A stretch of DNA of 64,000 nucleotides from Catalinimonas niigatensis (GCF_030506285.1 NZ_CP119422.1:4823501-4887500), one strand, 5' to 3'; numbered from the stretch's first letter, positions 6,902-16,643 are shown. The notes: generated by a model not told the origin, from the sequence alone. Program-made: numbers and translations.

Positions 6902-7948
6902 ATGAACACAAGCACATTTTTTCCGGCAGAGTGGTATCCTCAAAGTGCCGTGCAACTCACCTGGCCACATGCTGCCACTGACTGGCAGGCTTCGCTGAGC
7001 GAAGTGACGCGCTGTTATGTAGAAATAGCTCAGGCCATAGCCGAACGTCAACAGTTAATTATCATCTGTCATGATATAGATGTAGTAAAAGCAGAATTGC
7101 ATAATTGTAAGCTAGAAAATATTCACCTGCACAGCCTGCTGACCAATGATACCTGGGCAAGAGATCATGGTGCAGTTACTTTGATAGAGGATGGCAAGCC
7201 TGTGATACTGGATTTTCGCTTCAATGGCTGGGGCCTGAAGTTTGCCGCCAACCATGACAATCTACTTACCCGCCGGATGTATACGAATGGGCTTTTTACA
7301 GCAGAAGTCCATTATCGCAATTGCCAGCATATGGTGCTGGAAGGCGGAGCACTGGAATCGGATGGTGAAGGAACACTGCTTACAACGGTAGATTGCCTGA
7401 TGGCTCCCAACCGTAACGATCACCTCAATAAGGAGGAGATAGAAGCTGAACTCAAAAAAATATTCCACCTCAAACGTGTGCTGTGGCTACACTACGGTTA
7501 TCTTGAGGGTGATGATACCGACAGCCATGTGGATACGCTGGCCCGTTTCTGCGATCCGCAGACCATCACCTATGTGCAGTGCCAGGAGCAGGATGATCAG
7601 CACTTTGATGCTTTACAAAAGATGGAGCAAGAACTGCTGAACTTCAAAACATTGGAAGGTAAGCCTTATCGCCTCATTCCTTTACCTATGGCAGATATTG
7701 CTTTGGATGAAGAAGGGCATCGGCTGCCTGCCACTTATGCTAACTTTCTGATCATTAACGGCGCAGTATTATTGCCCTTTTATGCCAATGCGGTTAAAAA
7801 TCAGCAGGCCAAAGAAGCGCTGGAAAAAGCTTTTCCGCAGCATGAAATTATCGGTATCAACTGCGAACCATTAATCCAGCAACACGGTTCTTTGCATTGC
7901 ATTAGCATGCAGTATCCAAAGGGTGTTATCGCTAATCATGATGAATAA
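6902..7948 (+). CDS. aguA: Agmatine deiminase
   Basis: 348 residues, the usual length for the family. It hydrolyses agmatine to N-carbamoylputrescine and ammonia in the arginine-decarboxylase route to putrescine. Peptidyl-arginine-deiminase-type motifs are visible: F-F-P-A-E-W-Y-P-Q at the start, N-D-T-W-A-R-D-H-G at ~80, an L-E-G-G-A-L-E-S-D-G-E-G-T block, and D-D-T-D-S-H-V-D-T. The catalytic Cys is Cys333 in G-S-L-H-C-I-S-M-Q. The next gene, 8 bases downstream, encodes the enzyme for the following step, so the two form one operon. The ATG was chosen because the N-terminal motif starts a few residues later. Confidence 0.95.
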   Translation: MNTSTFFPAEWYPQSAVQLTWPHAATDWQASLSEVTRCYVEIAQAIAERQQLIIICHDIDVVKAELHNCKLENIHLHSLLTNDTWARDHGAVTLIEDGKPVILDFRFNGWGLKFAANHDNLLTRRMYTNGLFTAEVHYRNCQHMVLEGGALESDGEGTLLTTVDCLMAPNRNDHLNKEEIEAELKKIFHLKRVLWLHYGYLEGDDTDSHVDTLARFCDPQTITYVQCQEQDDQHFDALQKMEQELLNFKTLEGKPYRLIPLPMADIALDEEGHRLPATYANFLIINGAVLLPFYANAVKNQQAKEALEKAFPQHEIIGINCEPLIQQHGSLHCISMQYPKGVIANHDE

Positions 7949-7956
7949 AAAAGATA

Positions 7957-8844
7957 ATGACTAAAAGCATCAAAGTAGGACTTATACAGCAGTCAAACCA
8001 GGCGGAGGTAGAAGCCAATGTCAACAAATTAATTCAAAATATTGAAACCTGCGCTGCCCAGGGAGCGCAACTGGTGGTCTTGCAGGAGTTGCATAATAGC
8101 CTCTACTTCTGCCAGACAGAGGAGACAGAGGTTTTTGAACTGGCCGAACCTATTCCTGGCCCTTCTACTGAGCGTTTTGGAGCGGTAGCCCGCCGACTAG
8201 GTATCGTGCTGGTGACTTCTCTTTTTGAAAAAAGAGCTCCTGGCATTTACCACAATACTGCCGTAGTGTTTGAGAAGGATGGCTCTATTGCGGGCAAGTA
8301 CCGCAAGATGCACATCCCCGATGATCCGGCTTATTACGAAAAGTTTTACTTCACCCCCGGCGATCTGGGCTTCCAGCCTATCCAAACCTCTGTCGGTAAA
8401 CTAGGTGTATTGGTTTGCTGGGATCAGTGGTATCCGGAAGCCGCCCGTCTGATGGCTATGGCCGGAGCTGATCTGCTGATTTACCCTACTGCTATCGGCT
8501 GGGAATCTAGTGATACTGAAGATGAAAAGCAGCGGCAGAAAGACGCCTGGGTGATCTCTCAGCGCGGGCATGCCGTAGCCAATGGTCTGCCGGTGATCTC
8601 TGTCAACCGTATCGGGCATGAAGCGGACCCATCAGGACACACCAACGGCATACAATTCTGGGGCAATAGTTTTGTAGCTGGTCCGCAAGGCGAGTTTCTG
8701 GTACAGGCAGGTACTCAGGCCGAAGAAAATCTGGTGATAGAGGTAGACATGCGTCGTTCCGAAGATGTACGCCGCATCTGGCCTTTCTTCCGTGACCGTC
8801 GGATAGACGCCTTCTCCGACCTTACCCAAAGGTTTCTGGATTAA
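7957..8844 (+). CDS. aguB: N-carbamoylputrescine amidase
   Basis: 295 residues of the nitrilase superfamily. It releases CO2 and ammonia from N-carbamoylputrescine, giving putrescine. The Glu-Lys-Cys triad is readable: Glu44 in L-Q-E-L-H-N-S, Lys117 in K-Y-R-K-M-H-I-P-D-D, and Cys154 in L-V-C-W-D-Q-W-Y-P-E. The G-I-Y-H-N-T-A-V-V-F and F-Y-F-T-P-G-D blocks are typical of the plant-type enzyme. It is co-transcribed with aguA and followed by a strong terminator. Together the two genes complete agmatine-to-putrescine conversion in the cytoplasm; an arginine decarboxylase gene is not in the window. Confidence 0.95.
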   Translation: MTKSIKVGLIQQSNQAEVEANVNKLIQNIETCAAQGAQLVVLQELHNSLYFCQTEETEVFELAEPIPGPSTERFGAVARRLGIVLVTSLFEKRAPGIYHNTAVVFEKDGSIAGKYRKMHIPDDPAYYEKFYFTPGDLGFQPIQTSVGKLGVLVCWDQWYPEAARLMAMAGADLLIYPTAIGWESSDTEDEKQRQKDAWVISQRGHAVANGLPVISVNRIGHEADPSGHTNGIQFWGNSFVAGPQGEFLVQAGTQAEENLVIEVDMRRSEDVRRIWPFFRDRRIDAFSDLTQRFLD

Positions 8845-8872
8845 TGCTGAGCAAAATATTTACGGAAGAACA

Positions 8873-8903
8873 AATCCGGACTCATAAGGTCCGGATTTTT
8901 TAT
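8873..8903. terminator. Terminator between convergent aguB and monooxygenase genes
   Basis: Perfect 8-bp arms AATCCGGA (8873-8880) and TCCGGATT (8890-8897) are followed by a T run on the plus strand. The minus strand also shows a short T run, so it may serve both convergent genes. Confidence 0.85.
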
Positions 8904-8968
8904 TTACCCCCTTGTTTCTCCTAACTCTTTGACAATGTCTTAACAGGCAGAGGCTGCCACAATCAGGG

Positions 8969-9976
8969 CTACTTCCCTTTCATGATTTCAGAAAAAATGC
9001 GGTAGGAGTTGATTCTATCTTCATGATGGTAGATATGAGAAGCTACCATCAGCTCATTGACACCTGTCTCCTGTAAAAAAACCTCTGTTTTTTGTTTTAC
9101 TGTCTCCTTGCTACCGATAAAAGCATACTTAAGCATACGCTGAAAAGCAGGATGCTGCATCAACTCCCTGAGCTCAGCATTCATCTCGGTAGGAGGCTGC
9201 ATATAATCTAAGTTATTGGTCAGCACTCCCAGCATCATTCTTACCATTGAGGTAGACATCTTTTCTGCCTCCTGATCGGTTTCCGCAGTGATTACATTGA
9301 TACAGGCAATGGCATAAGGCTGCTGAAGATGTTCGGAAGGTTGAAATTCATTATGGTAAATATGCAGGGCTTCAAACAGATGCGTAGGGGCAAAATGGCT
9401 GGCAAAGGCATAAGGTAGCCCTTTTTTAGCAGCCAGATGTGCACTATCAGTACTGGAACCCAGAATGTAAATGGGTACTTCAATACCTTCTGCTACCGTA
9501 GCTCTTACCTGATGGTCAGCATTGTCTTCAGAGAAATACTGCTGAATCTCGCCCACTTCTTCGGGAAACTGATACACTGCCCGCATCCTGTCGGATCGTA
9601 TGGCCTGGGCTGTCACCTGATCGGTTCCTGGCGCTCTTCCTAATCCCAAATCAATACGGTCGGGATATAATGAGCCTAAAGTACCAAACTGCTCAGCGAC
9701 AATCAGGGGTGAATGGTTGGGTAGCATGATACCACCCGAGCCTACTCTGATCTTCTCTGTGCCTCCGGCAATATGACCGATCAGCACTGCAGTGGCAGAA
9801 CTGGCAATGCTGATCATGTTGTGGTGCTCAGCCAGCCAGAAGCGGGTATAGCCCATAGCTTCGGCTTTTTGTGCCAGGTCCAGGCTATTTTTAAATACTT
9901 CAGCCGGGCTAAAACCTGCCCCCACCGAAGCCAGTTCCAAGATAGAATAAGGTATATTTTTATGATTTATTGACAT
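8969..9976 (-). CDS. LLM-class flavin-dependent oxidoreductase
   Basis: 335 residues of the luciferase-like monooxygenase superfamily. Typical blocks are A-L-A-Q-K-A-E-A-M-G-Y-T-R-F-W-L-A-E-H-H-N at ~35-55, then I-R-V-G-S-G-G-I-M-L-P-N-H-S-P-L-I-V-A-E-Q-F-G-T-L and D-L-G-L-G-R-A-P-G-T-D. This subgroup (MsnO8/YhbW-like) uses reduced flavin and oxygen; the substrate is unknown. It is a single gene, convergent with aguB. The start is the only Met ahead of the conserved N-terminal strand I-P-Y-S-I-L-E-L-A. Confidence 0.9.
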   Translation of the reverse strand: MSINHKNIPYSILELASVGAGFSPAEVFKNSLDLAQKAEAMGYTRFWLAEHHNMISIASSATAVLIGHIAGGTEKIRVGSGGIMLPNHSPLIVAEQFGTLGSLYPDRIDLGLGRAPGTDQVTAQAIRSDRMRAVYQFPEEVGEIQQYFSEDNADHQVRATVAEGIEVPIYILGSSTDSAHLAAKKGLPYAFASHFAPTHLFEALHIYHNEFQPSEHLQQPYAIACINVITAETDQEAEKMSTSMVRMMLGVLTNNLDYMQPPTEMNAELRELMQHPAFQRMLKYAFIGSKETVKQKTEVFLQETGVNELMVASHIYHHEDRINSYRIFSEIMKGK

Positions 9977-10252
9977 ATTAAGATATTCTTATGTACCAAA
10001 TGTTGCGACATATATATAAACTCTCTATCGTAACTTTTCGCCAGAGGTTTTGATATGGATATAATTTTCTGACGGTAAACTATCAGATTTTTGAAGCATG
10101 CCTGTATTTAAAATCATAGCCGCTTATGTGATCAAGTGCATGTATAACATATACATAATGCCCAATCATTTCTGTTTTCCAGTTTCTTGCTTAATTTCAC
10201 CCCAATAAGTTTTTTCAGCTAAGCCAAATGCTGTTCATTTATTTTTAAATCA

Positions 10253-10966
10253 ATGATGGAGAATACCGACTTAAAGAAACTTACCCAAGCCATAAGCTGT
10301 GTCATATTTGATTGTGATGGCGTTCTGGTAGACAGCGAAATACTCGCCTCTCAGGCTTCACTGCGCATGCTTGAACCCTACGGCATCAGCATGACGCCCC
10401 AAGAATACGCGCACTTATATGCCGGCAAGAAGGAGGAAGATATAATCGCCAGCGTTCAAAAGGATTTTAACATCAACTTACCCGACGACTTTCTCTCTAA
10501 GGTACGACTGGAAATAGAGCATAGCTTAGACCATGATTTGCAGGCGATAGCCGGAGTTGTAGAAACCATTTCCCCTCTGCCTGTTACCAAAGCAGTGGTG
10601 TCCAACAGTCGCCTGGTGAGAGTCATTTCATCGCTCAAGGTAGCCGGACTGACTGAGCTTTTTGGCAAAAAACTGTTTGCCGCCGAAATGGTAGAACGCC
10701 CTAAACCAGCTCCTGACGTGTATCTGCATGCTGCCAGTGAGTTGGGTGTAAAACCTTCCGAATGTCTGGTGGTGGAAGACAGCCAGAGCGGGGTAACTGC
10801 CGCGCATAGCGCAGGAATGCATGTGATAGGTTTTCTGGGAGCAAGCCACATTCCTGACGGACACGAAAATACCGTAAGGGATGTTGGGGCTTTTACTGTT
10901 GCTTCCAGTATGGAAGAACTGGCACAGATCTTTGCTGAAGTCTTTGACGAGTATAGCATAAAATAG
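10253..10966 (+). CDS. HAD superfamily hydrolase (beta-phosphoglucomutase/phosphatase-like)
   Basis: 237 residues. Motif I is F-D-C-D-G-V-L-V-D-S-E at ~19-29 (nucleophile and acid/base Asp). Motif II is the V-V-S-N-S-R block at ~115, motif III is Lys in R-P-K-P-A-P-D-V-Y, and motif IV is V-V-E-D-S-Q-S-G-V. The helical cap after motif I places it among GS/YfbT/PGMB-type HADs, which dephosphorylate small sugar phosphates. The substrate cannot be told from sequence. Two adjacent ATGs (10253, 10256) can serve as start. It stands alone, with a long empty region downstream. Confidence 0.88.
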   Translation: MMENTDLKKLTQAISCVIFDCDGVLVDSEILASQASLRMLEPYGISMTPQEYAHLYAGKKEEDIIASVQKDFNINLPDDFLSKVRLEIEHSLDHDLQAIAGVVETISPLPVTKAVVSNSRLVRVISSLKVAGLTELFGKKLFAAEMVERPKPAPDVYLHAASELGVKPSECLVVEDSQSGVTAAHSAGMHVIGFLGASHIPDGHENTVRDVGAFTVASSMEELAQIFAEVFDEYSIK

Positions 10967-11527
10967 CCTTAAAGTAGGATTATTTCCCCAGTTTTCCTTA
11001 CCATATTGCTTTTACAAACAGTGTTTATATTATAAGCAACCCCACTAATTAGAACCGCTACTTAATGGTCTACTTATGGGTAACTGTATACCAAGCCTGA
11101 TTCAGGGGCTATCTACTGATTGTCATTAAAAAGCTTGTTTTTCCCACATTCCTCCCTAAAAATCTGAGCCATCACTTATTTTGTCTAAGGCTGAAAATGC
11201 CTTTTTTGAAAAAAAATGGAGGATTTTAGGTTACTTTTTCCTTCCCCGGTCTACTAATACTCAAAAGCTAAGCATTTAGGTACTCATTCACGATCTACTA
11301 TCAACCTTAAACATTTTTTAGTGATGATCTTTGAGAACTGTCTAAGAAGAAGCCTTATATAAAATGCATTGCCTTGGACTATCACTTTCATGTCCTGTTT
11401 TGGCAATGACAGACAGGAATCTTCCGCGAAGCATTATTCCGTCAGGTTTATCTATGCATAGGCCTGACGGAATGCTATAACACAATCGTATTCATCATAT
11501 CTGGCAACTTAAATTCAAAAGAGATCC
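10967..11527. other. Intergenic region with an unexplained 11-bp inverted repeat
   Basis: No gene was found in these ~560 bases. The one clear structure is a perfect inverted repeat, ATTCCGTCAGG (11436-11446) and CCTGACGGAAT (11463-11473), with a 16-base loop. It is not followed by a T run, so it is not an ordinary terminator. It lies 54 bases before the start of the chagasin-like gene and may be a regulatory hairpin or operator. Confidence 0.5.
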
Positions 11528-11974
11528 ATGCTAAGAATTTTTTTTCTGTACATGCTGGTCACAGTAGTGATCAACCTGAGTTTTGACCATCAGACTTATC
11601 CTCAGGTATCTCTTGCATTTACTTATGCTGATCAGCATCGGGAAGTTGAAGTGGCACCGCTGGATACCTTCCAGATAATGCTTCCAATGCAAATGGGCAA
11701 CGGGAGACAGTGGATGTTTTCTGCCAGCGATCATCCTGAGCTTAAACTGATCCACCAGGAAATGAAAGATGTAAAACCTTTACCAGGGGGCAAGTACCAT
11801 CAGATATTTACATTTCAGGCAAGACAAAGCGGATTTACAATGCTAAGGCTTACCATTAAAAAGCCCTGGAAAGATAATCTGGAAGAAGAATTTAAAATGT
11901 TTTTCAATGTTACTTCGCCCTATGCTCAAGAGCTACCACAGCATCCGGAGATGGGTGAGGTAGCTCTTGAGTAG
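11528..11974 (+). CDS. Small exported protein resembling chagasin/I42 protease inhibitor
   Basis: 148 residues. The first ~16 residues are hydrophobic and could be a signal peptide or anchor. The rest resembles the immunoglobulin-like I42 inhibitor fold. A hydrophobic strand with L-P-M-Q-M-G-N-G-R-Q-W-M-F takes the place of the N-P-T-T-G-Y-x-W loop. Then comes F-T-F-Q-A-R-Q-S-G-F-T-M-L-R-L-T, ending in K-K-P-W, which corresponds to the family's F-x-A-x-x-x-G-x-x-x-L and R-P-W blocks. Family members inhibit papain-like cysteine proteases. The canonical first loop is altered, so inhibitory activity is doubtful. The assignment is inference. Confidence 0.6.
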   Translation: MLRIFFLYMLVTVVINLSFDHQTYPQVSLAFTYADQHREVEVAPLDTFQIMLPMQMGNGRQWMFSASDHPELKLIHQEMKDVKPLPGGKYHQIFTFQARQSGFTMLRLTIKKPWKDNLEEEFKMFFNVTSPYAQELPQHPEMGEVALE

Positions 11975-11985
11975 ATTGATGAGTG

Positions 11986-14553
11986 CTATCTTCCGGTCTC
12001 CGGACCCTTACCGATAGAGATCATATTGGTAAGCAGGCGGTAGGCACCAGGCACACCAGCAGGCAGTTCTCTAAAGAATGATAAGCCAGAGTAGATATAG
12101 TAACCTTTGCCATATTTAGCGACCAGTAAGGCTCCTTCTTTAGGGCCCTCTCCCGGATCATTGATAGAAAGAATAGCCTTAAACTGCTCCTTATCCCATT
12201 CATCAGGAAAATAAAGGCCTCGTTCCTGTACCCAATGCTCAAAATCCTGCTTGCTAATCTTGTTTGGTGTATTGAGTATGGGATGATCTTTTTGCAGAAA
12301 ACGTACTTCCGCGGTTTCATCGGCTACCCTGTCACGAGAGATTTTAAGTTCGTAAGGTGCAAAGTTCTGTGTTAGCAGCATATGACCGGTATTGTATTGG
12401 GTGATCAGGGTTCCTCCGTTCTCAACGTATTGCAGGAGTTTTTCATTATGATACCTCAGCCAGTCCACCGTATTATAAGCACGAATACCAATCATGATTG
12501 CATCAAAAGAACTAAGCTGGTCCATGCTCATGTTGTGGCTGCCCAAAGTCACTACCTGATAGCCGATCTGTTCCAGAGCTTCGGGTACTTCATCACCAGC
12601 CCCCATAATATATCCTATGGTCTCTCCTTCTTTGCGAATATCCAACTTCACCAATTGAGCCGAAGCAGTAGGAAAGAGTGTCTGGGTAGGAATGTGTTCA
12701 TAAGCTATGGTTAGCATACTTTGATCATAAGCCTGGCCGTTCTGTTCAGCAACGGCTTTGATCTCTCCTACACTCTGCCCCGCAGGAGGCAATACATTGA
12801 ATACAAATTCCTTTTCCTGTCCTTTTTGTGTAATAGCATAATCGTAAGACAAAGGATCTGATGACCAGCCGGCAGGAAGCTGAAGTGAGACTGTTCCACT
12901 AACATCGGATTTACCTGCTTTGATACTCACCCGTATAGGTTTTGCTTCCTGCTCTGCAAAAACATGCACATCGCCTTCCACTTCCAAAAATACCGGAGGG
13001 GTGATGACAAATGGGCGGTAGGTTTCACCAATACGGGCATCGTTGTACTTATATATTACCGGAGTGGTAATGTCCAGGGGCTTGCCATCTATGGTAAGAT
13101 TAAAAATAGCTTCTATAGCAGGAGGCGTATCATCCATACCTATCAATTGCTGATCGTCTACCGTAAAGCTAAAGCCATCGTGAGGCTCACGTAGCCAATA
13201 AGGGCCAGAGTAGGGCATATCCTGAGGGATGAGCACCTCGGTGCTGTAGGTCAGTGCCCGATTATTATCAAGTATGGTATTGATTGTGGTGTCCTTATCG
13301 ATACTGGTAAAAGTTACACTTTTCAGTTGGACAGGTACCGCAGAACGGTTGATGACTTCTACGTTCAGCACCACTGAGTCGCCGGGAGTGGCCGAGTACT
13401 CGGCAATACCTGAACGGTTGTTGGAACGAAAGCTACGGCTGAGGGCATTGGTGCCGCTACGTACTTCCAGATATAGTCCCAGGCTGGCTCTGATCACCCG
13501 GTCTAGTTCTTCTCTTTTTACCTTTTTCCAGTACCCATCTTTCAACTTGTTGAGTGCTTCAGATGCTTCCATCAGTTTGGGTACTGCAGCAGCAGGGTTT
13601 TCGGGACGGAAAGCAGTGTAAGCTTGTGCCAGTAACTGTCCTACTTTTTCTCCACCTTCTACTCTGGCCCAGCTAGTATTGATATCATCAAAAAGTCCAT
13701 CCTCTGCCATCTTACCTTTGACATGCCTGAAGTACTCCATGTTCTTACCTCTTGAACCAGTAGCGCCAAAACCCTGGCTTTGGTGTTTGCTCCGGCTTTC
13801 AGCAGCTATCTCCGTGACAGATTTGCCCAACAGAGGATTATATACTCCCAGGTCAAGGCTCAGGATGGAGTCGTTGCCTACGCTGGTCTTTTCTATATCT
13901 TCCGTCATCCAGCTACTTTCATTGAATACCAGACGGGTCGGCTGCCACACATCTACATACTCAAGTTGCTCAGGAAATGCCTGGGGATCTGCTGCCAGAT
14001 CAAAAGCTTCGGCAGCCAGTATGCCCGAAGTAGTATGATGACCGTGACCAGCTCTTTCATCCGGCGGAAAGCGGGTAATCATCACATCCGGCTGAAACTT
14101 ACGAATCACCCAGACCACATCGGCAAGGATTTTATCTTTATCCCAGAGCGCAAGCGTTTCATCCGCAGTTTTTGAGTAGCCAAAGTCTATGGCCCGGCTA
14201 AAGAACTGCTTACTGCCGTCCACACTACGTGCCTGGATCAGTTCCTGCGAACGCACCACGCCTAATCTTTCTCGGATCTCTGGCCCAATCAGGTTTTGTC
14301 CGCCGTCTCCCCGAGTCAGCGCCAGATAGCCGGTGTTCATCAGCTTGGTCTGCGAAAGGTATCCAATCACCACCTGGTTCTCATCATCAGGATGGGCGGC
14401 AATGTATAGTGCAGAACCCAGGGTGTTAAGCTTTTTGAGTGCAAGTTGAATTTCAGCGGCAGAAAGTTTATCCGGGGCTTGGGCAAAGGTGGCAAAATGA
14501 TAGGTCAGGAAAAATACTAAAAACAGCAGGCTGCTACGATACTTTGCATTCAT
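11986..14553 (-). CDS. Large secreted PIG-L (LmbE-like) deacetylase
   Basis: 855 residues with a signal peptide ending near A-T-F-A-Q. The N-terminal ~280 residues are a PIG-L zinc-dependent N-deacetylase domain: zinc/catalytic motif A-A-H-P-D-D-E (His54, Asp56, Asp57) and the downstream G-H-G-H-H-T-T zinc site. A long beta-rich middle follows. A C-terminal segment at ~640-840 has a flavodoxin/class I amidotransferase-like look (F-D-A-I-M-I-G-I-R-A-Y-N-T, Y-V-E-N-G-G-T-L-I-T-Q-Y-N). Such proteins are thought to remove acetyl groups from amino-sugar conjugates outside the cytoplasm. It is divergent from a Na+/solute symporter gene, which suggests breakdown and uptake of one substrate. Confidence 0.85.
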   Translation of the reverse strand: MNAKYRSSLLFLVFFLTYHFATFAQAPDKLSAAEIQLALKKLNTLGSALYIAAHPDDENQVVIGYLSQTKLMNTGYLALTRGDGGQNLIGPEIRERLGVVRSQELIQARSVDGSKQFFSRAIDFGYSKTADETLALWDKDKILADVVWVIRKFQPDVMITRFPPDERAGHGHHTTSGILAAEAFDLAADPQAFPEQLEYVDVWQPTRLVFNESSWMTEDIEKTSVGNDSILSLDLGVYNPLLGKSVTEIAAESRSKHQSQGFGATGSRGKNMEYFRHVKGKMAEDGLFDDINTSWARVEGGEKVGQLLAQAYTAFRPENPAAAVPKLMEASEALNKLKDGYWKKVKREELDRVIRASLGLYLEVRSGTNALSRSFRSNNRSGIAEYSATPGDSVVLNVEVINRSAVPVQLKSVTFTSIDKDTTINTILDNNRALTYSTEVLIPQDMPYSGPYWLREPHDGFSFTVDDQQLIGMDDTPPAIEAIFNLTIDGKPLDITTPVIYKYNDARIGETYRPFVITPPVFLEVEGDVHVFAEQEAKPIRVSIKAGKSDVSGTVSLQLPAGWSSDPLSYDYAITQKGQEKEFVFNVLPPAGQSVGEIKAVAEQNGQAYDQSMLTIAYEHIPTQTLFPTASAQLVKLDIRKEGETIGYIMGAGDEVPEALEQIGYQVVTLGSHNMSMDQLSSFDAIMIGIRAYNTVDWLRYHNEKLLQYVENGGTLITQYNTGHMLLTQNFAPYELKISRDRVADETAEVRFLQKDHPILNTPNKISKQDFEHWVQERGLYFPDEWDKEQFKAILSINDPGEGPKEGALLVAKYGKGYYIYSGLSFFRELPAGVPGAYRLLTNMISIGKGPETGR

Positions 14554-14885
14554 ACAAAATGATATTTAGCGTATTCGGAAGATCAACAAATTTAAGAATT
14601 AATATCAGAAGAGAAATTCACACCCTTAAGTTTGGCGTATGTTTCTTTTTTTAAGTAATTGCGGGCGTTTTTAATAGTGTTAAGGTGTTATAGTTCCTGC
14701 TATGTAACAGGTCTGTGCTTAGGTTTGGGTAAATTCCAACTATTCTCAGCTTATGTTAACTGCAAATAATAGCACTCAAGAGAACTAAAATGAACACAGT
14801 ACTCAGAACCACAACACTATCGCATCATGCCACGGAGGCTAAATACCATAATACTTTAACACCATAACTCCTTTTACCCAAATTT
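14554..14885. other. Divergent promoter region between PIG-L and symporter genes
   Basis: 332 bases without a gene. It must contain the promoters of both divergent genes, but no convincing TTTG/TAnnTTTG pair or operator could be fixed. Related GGTGTTA-containing sequences occur near 14680 (plus) and 14855 (minus sense); they are too imperfect to call. Confidence 0.4.
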
Positions 14886-16643
14886 ATGGACTTCGTTTTA
14901 TCTACGTTAGATTATGTCATCATTGCTGTATTTATTGTAGTTACGGTAGGTATTGGTCTTGGTTTCAGCAAGCAGGCGGGCAAGGACATGAGCAGCTTCT
15001 TTGTAGGCGGCCGTAATCTGCCCTGGTACATTGCAGGTACCTCCATGGTAGCTACTACCTTTGCTGCCGATACACCTCTGGCTGTAACCGAACTGGTGGC
15101 ACAGGGAGGTATCGCCGGGAACTGGCTGTGGTGGAATATGCTGGCAGGGGGGATGTTGACGACCTTTTTCTTTGCCCGCTACTGGCGCAGAGCACAGGTG
15201 ATCACTGACGTAGAGCTGATTGAGCTACGTTACTCCGGCAAAGCAGCACGCTTTCTGCGGGGTTTCCGGGCGCTCTATCTGGGACTTTTTATGAATGCAC
15301 TGATCATCGGTTGGGTCAATGTGGCCCTGATGGCTTTGTTACAGGTTTTCTTTGGCATTCCGCAAGAGGAACTGCTTTGGTGGGTTGCACTGGCGATGGG
15401 TGTGGTCGTGATCTATTCAAGTCTTTCCGGGCTATTGGGCGTAGCCTTTACCGATGTTATTCAGTTTGTAGTGGCCATGGTAGGAACCATCGCTCTGGCC
15501 TATATTGTGCTGGATGCAGAAGCAGTGGGAGGTATTGCCGGACTTAAAGAAAAACTTCCTTCCTGGACGCTGGATTTCTTTCCTAAAGTAGGCGTCACTG
15601 AAGAAAGCACGGATTTTGCCAGCACACTGACACTCTCTATTGGTAGTTTTCTGGCCTATACTACTATCCAATGGTGGGCCAGCTGGTATCCGGGCAGTGA
15701 GCCGGGTGGTGGGGGCTATGTGGTGCAGCGTATGTCCTCAGCCCGCAGCGAAAAAGATGCTATCTACGCTACGCTGTTCTTTCAGATTGCCCATTATTGC
15801 CTGCGCCCCTGGCCGTGGATCATCGTCGCTCTCTGTGCGCTGGTACTCTACCCTGAACTGTCGCCAGAAGATAAAAAGCTGGGCTATGTAATGGCTATGA
15901 AAGATTTTCTTCCTGACGGTATGAAAGGATTACTCTTGATTGCATTCTTCTCAGCCTATATGAGTACCATATCTACCCAGCTCAACTGGGCCAGCAGTTA
16001 CCTGATCAACGATGTGTACAAAGAATTCATCAACAAAAAGGCTGGTGATAAAGAACTGGTAAAAGCTTCACGGATTGGTACGCTACTCCTTATGCTCATT
16101 GCCCTTTTTGCTACTTCGCAGATTACCAGTATTGCTGGCGTATGGATGTTTATTATAGAATGTGGTGCCGGACTGGGGCTGGTACTTATCCTGCGCTGGT
16201 ACTGGTGGAGAGTCAATGCATGGAGTGAGATCAGTGCTACAGTCGCTCCTTTTGTAGCCTATGCAGTCGCTCGTTACGCCTTTAACTGGGAGTTTCCCAA
16301 CAGCTTTTTCTTTACGGTATCTTTTACTACTGTAGTTTGGCTGCTCACTACTTTTCTCACCCGTCCTACAGATAAAGAAAAGCTGCAGTCTTTTTACAAC
16401 CTTATCAAGCCTGATGGCAATTGGAAACCCTTTCGAAATCCGGACGAACCTCACAAAAGTAATATTGGTAAATTACTGATTTGCTGGATTAGTGCCATTG
16501 CCTTAGCCTATTCAGCCCTGTTTATGACAGGAAGCATAATTTTTAGTTTCTGGACAGAGGCAATCATCTATGGAGTGATACTAGTTGTGTCGCTCGTCAT
16601 CCTCAGGATAGTCTCCAGCCAGGTCAAAATTTTTGCTGACTAG
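14886..16643 (+). CDS. Sodium:solute symporter (SSS family)
   Basis: 585 residues with about 13 hydrophobic segments. It starts with L-D-Y-V-I-I-A-V-F-I-V-V-T-V-G-I-G, then F-F-V-G-G-R-N-L-P-W-Y, the typical first-helix and loop signature of the family. F-A-A-D-T-P-L-A-V-T-E in the next segment includes residues near the sodium site. It lies in the inner membrane and imports an organic solute with Na+. It belongs to the subgroup found beside PIG-L, glycosidase or sulfatase genes in Bacteroidota; the substrate is unknown. The upstream gene on the other strand is the secreted deacetylase. Confidence 0.9.
   Translation: MDFVLSTLDYVIIAVFIVVTVGIGLGFSKQAGKDMSSFFVGGRNLPWYIAGTSMVATTFAADTPLAVTELVAQGGIAGNWLWWNMLAGGMLTTFFFARYWRRAQVITDVELIELRYSGKAARFLRGFRALYLGLFMNALIIGWVNVALMALLQVFFGIPQEELLWWVALAMGVVVIYSSLSGLLGVAFTDVIQFVVAMVGTIALAYIVLDAEAVGGIAGLKEKLPSWTLDFFPKVGVTEESTDFASTLTLSIGSFLAYTTIQWWASWYPGSEPGGGGYVVQRMSSARSEKDAIYATLFFQIAHYCLRPWPWIIVALCALVLYPELSPEDKKLGYVMAMKDFLPDGMKGLLLIAFFSAYMSTISTQLNWASSYLINDVYKEFINKKAGDKELVKASRIGTLLLMLIALFATSQITSIAGVWMFIIECGAGLGLVLILRWYWWRVNAWSEISATVAPFVAYAVARYAFNWEFPNSFFFTVSFTTVVWLLTTFLTRPTDKEKLQSFYNLIKPDGNWKPFRNPDEPHKSNIGKLLICWISAIALAYSALFMTGSIIFSFWTEAIIYGVILVVSLVILRIVSSQVKIFAD

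Noticed and set aside
10456-10959. 167-codon minus-strand frame opposite the HAD hydrolase gene
   Set aside because: Shadow of the real gene; the composition is that of an antisense reading and the HAD motifs are on the plus strand.
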